From positions 523 to 64,522 of the forward strand of contig QAXH01005480.1 of NCBI GenBank assembly GCA_004335635.1: a stretch of DNA of 64,000 nucleotides, in the 5' to 3' direction. This stretch comes from Chloromonas sp. AAM2. Its lineage: Eukaryota; Chlorophyta; Chlorophyceae; Chlamydomonadales; Chlamydomonadaceae. Position numbers and translations under genes: made by a program. The stretch's first letter is position 1. The number at the start of each line of letters is the position of its first letter. The notes under the pieces are model-generated. The model was not told where the DNA came from. It made no database searches and saw only the letters and a program-made list of their open reading frames with translations. Shown here piece after piece: positions 62,463 through 64,000 of this stretch.

Positions 62463-63981
62463 ATGCATGGGGCACACCGGTGTAGCCACCATGCCCTACC
62501 AGCCTGCTCCCAGCTTCACACATCATGCAACAGCAGCAGGAGCAGCAGGAGCAGCAGGAGCAGCAGGAGCAGCAGGAGCAGCAGGAGCAGCAGCAGCACC
62601 ACCACCACCACCACCACCACCAGAAGAGCAACATTTCAAGGTGTTGCGTACCAGTCCCAGCCGCATAGCAGCTGCAGCTGGCCGGTGCCACTTGTCCAGA
62701 AACAGCAGCGTGGAGCAGCTACAGCAGCCGCAGGCAGAGAGTCAGATACCCCTGGCGCTGATTTCAACAGTCAGCAGCCCGATGCCACATCAACCCCAGC
62801 ACCAACAAACACAACAAGCGGCGCTGATGATGCCAGGGAACGGCTAACCGTTTCAGAAACGCAGCCTGGAACGCCCAGCACACCCACACAGGCCAGGCCA
62901 GGCAATGCGTCTGATGCATCTCCAACGGCCGATGAAAGTGACGAAGAAAGCAACCTGCGGCAAGAAATAAAACGACAGGAGCAGCTACTAAAACAGCTCT
63001 TATCAGGCGCACCACTCCCAGCCTCCACGCAGCCAAACGGCCAACCAGCCCCAAGCGCAGAGGCAGAAGAACAGCAGGCGAAGGAGCAAGCAGACATGCA
63101 ATCCCCCTGGTATACACAGCCGTTCGTCACGTGGGCCATGTGTGTGTGGGCATGGGTGGTGAGTGAGTGAGTGAGTGAGTGGGCTCAAGCATCCATCAAC
63201 AGCATCATCACACTCGCAAGGGACTGAGGAATGGGTGCATGACATGCCGCTCGAAAGAGCACACTTTGGCAATGGTAAGAAACGTGCCAAATCATTGTCC
63301 TCGTGTGTGCGTGCGTGTGTTAGGGAAGCCGTCTTGTCATGAGACGCTTGGCCATGATATACTTGTTCCGCATTGTGGCAAAGTCCAAACCAACGTCGTC
63401 ACCTGGATTTGAACCCAGGTGCTGGTGCAGCAGTGGTGGCCCCTGGCTGGACCTCTGATGGCCCAGATCACGGACTTATGGTCAGCGTTGGTTGTGATGG
63501 CGGGCTTCACGTTGTTGGTACCGCATACAGAGGTGGCAGTGGCCTATCAAATGGTGAGTGTGAGGGGTGATGGCGGTTGTGGGGCGACAGCACCACCAGT
63601 AACAACGGCACATGATCGATTCTATGCCTGCTCACATGCCTCATAAGCACGACGACATGCATTGCGTCTGCCGTTGGTCCTTGGCTGACACAAACCAGCA
63701 GTGATTTTGCAACTGTTGTCTGCAGCCCAGAGCTGAGCAAAGCCGGGCTTGCGTTCACAGCCGCCCGCTTGTGTCACCTCCCGCTTCCGCCCTCGCTGAG
63801 CAGTCCTTCCGAACTCAAGGCCATGCAACGGCAACAATGGTTGTCAGCGTGCACAGTCACGTCCAGTCACATGCCAGAAACCGCTTTGCACGTGCAGGAC
63901 ATCATGTCCTGGGTGACAGGTGACTGGACCTCCGCTGCGATCAAGGCATCCTTCATGTACGGGGGCGTGCTGCCAACAGTG
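62463..63981 (+). CDS. Unknown protein, likely membrane-associated, 3' end outside the window
   Basis: I do not recognise it. Probable exons are 62463..63158, 63431..63553 and 63898..63981, all phase 0 with GTGAG donors; the gene continues past 64000. The start is provisional. After a Ser/Thr run from AGC/ACC repeats (62525-62625), the first exon is polar and disordered (PGTPSTPTQARPGNASDASP), then has a helix (SNLRQEIKRQEQLLKQLLSG). Its end and the next exons are Trp-rich and hydrophobic: PFVTWAMCVWAWV, ALVVMAGFTLLVP and AAIKASFMYGGVLPTV, suggesting membrane or amphipathic segments. One more exon between 63158 and 63431 is possible (a GTAAGA donor lies at about 63275). A plastid protein is possible given the Ser-rich N-terminus. 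Confidence 0.5.
62525..62625 (+). repeat. AGC/GAGCAGCAG and CAC trinucleotide repeats
   Basis: AGCAGCAGG units followed by a CCA run; in the chosen frame they code Ser/Arg then Thr. Confidence 0.95.
63770..63840 (+). repeat. Dispersed repeat family B
   Basis: GCCCTCGCTGAGCAGTCCTT, CCGAACTCAAGGCC, ATGCAA, then CGGCAACAATGG. Confidence 0.65.
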
Positions 63982-64000
63982 GTGAGCGTTCACCGTGTGC

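Noticed and set aside
63395..63428. tRNA T-arm-like hairpin (GGTTCAAATCC on the minus strand)
   Set aside because: The matching upstream half would overlap a coding exon (63431-63553). No acceptor stem or anticodon arm is visible; it is kept only as a B-box-like chance hairpin.

Overview
This is a nuclear window from a green alga (chlorophyte). The evidence is plant-lineage gene content (an Alfin-like PHD protein, a CSP41-type plastid RNA-binding protein, likely plastid-targeted proteins), genes split into many exons with GTGNGN/GTAAGN donors and CAG acceptors, and TGTAA motifs (the chlorophyte polyadenylation signal) downstream of several stops. I cannot name the species. All exon models were built by hand from splice sites, reading phase and remembered family sequences. 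No search was run.

Layout: 0.6-5.1 kb (-) a 7-exon gene of unknown function; 6.3-7.7 kb (-) tRNA adenosine deaminase subunit TAD3; 7.9-12.1 kb (+) transcription elongation factor IWS1/Spn1; 14.2-15.6 kb (-) Alfin-like PHD protein; 15.9-17.7 kb (+) exosome subunit RRP43; 18.7-35.0 kb (-) a 16-kb SMC5 gene; 35.3-36.7 kb (+) TFIIIC small subunit GTF3C6; 38.4-43.1 kb (+) CSP41; 44.7-46.8 kb (+) mitochondrial calcium uniporter MCU; about 48.9-52.1 kb (+) selenoprotein T with an in-frame UGA and a candidate SECIS element in its 3' UTR; 53.1-57.7 kb (+) an unrecognised protein with a repeated W-G-LI-P motif; 59.2-61.8 kb (-) a small likely plastid protein with a twin-arginine motif; 62.5 kb to the window end (+) a partial membrane-like protein. 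The genes are mostly unrelated housekeeping functions. Four pairs start head to head with 0.2-0.6 kb between them (TAD3/IWS1, Alfin/RRP43, SMC5/GTF3C6, and the pair near 62 kb), suggesting shared promoters.

The most striking structure is not a gene. Introns and UTRs hold many decayed copies of the neighbouring exon's edge, usually still spanning the exon-intron junction with its splice site. I call these exon-edge echoes. I count more than fifteen in SMC5, seven in IWS1, a 29-bp donor-site array in MCU, and others in CSP41, GTF3C6 and the two unknown genes; one copy lies about 14 kb from its source. A second layer is a set of short dispersed repeat families that share a 3' end of the form ATGTAA followed by a simple-sequence tail, which looks like short retroposons.

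Two assembly gaps (24443-24594 and 57002-57041) both sit inside tandem repeats.
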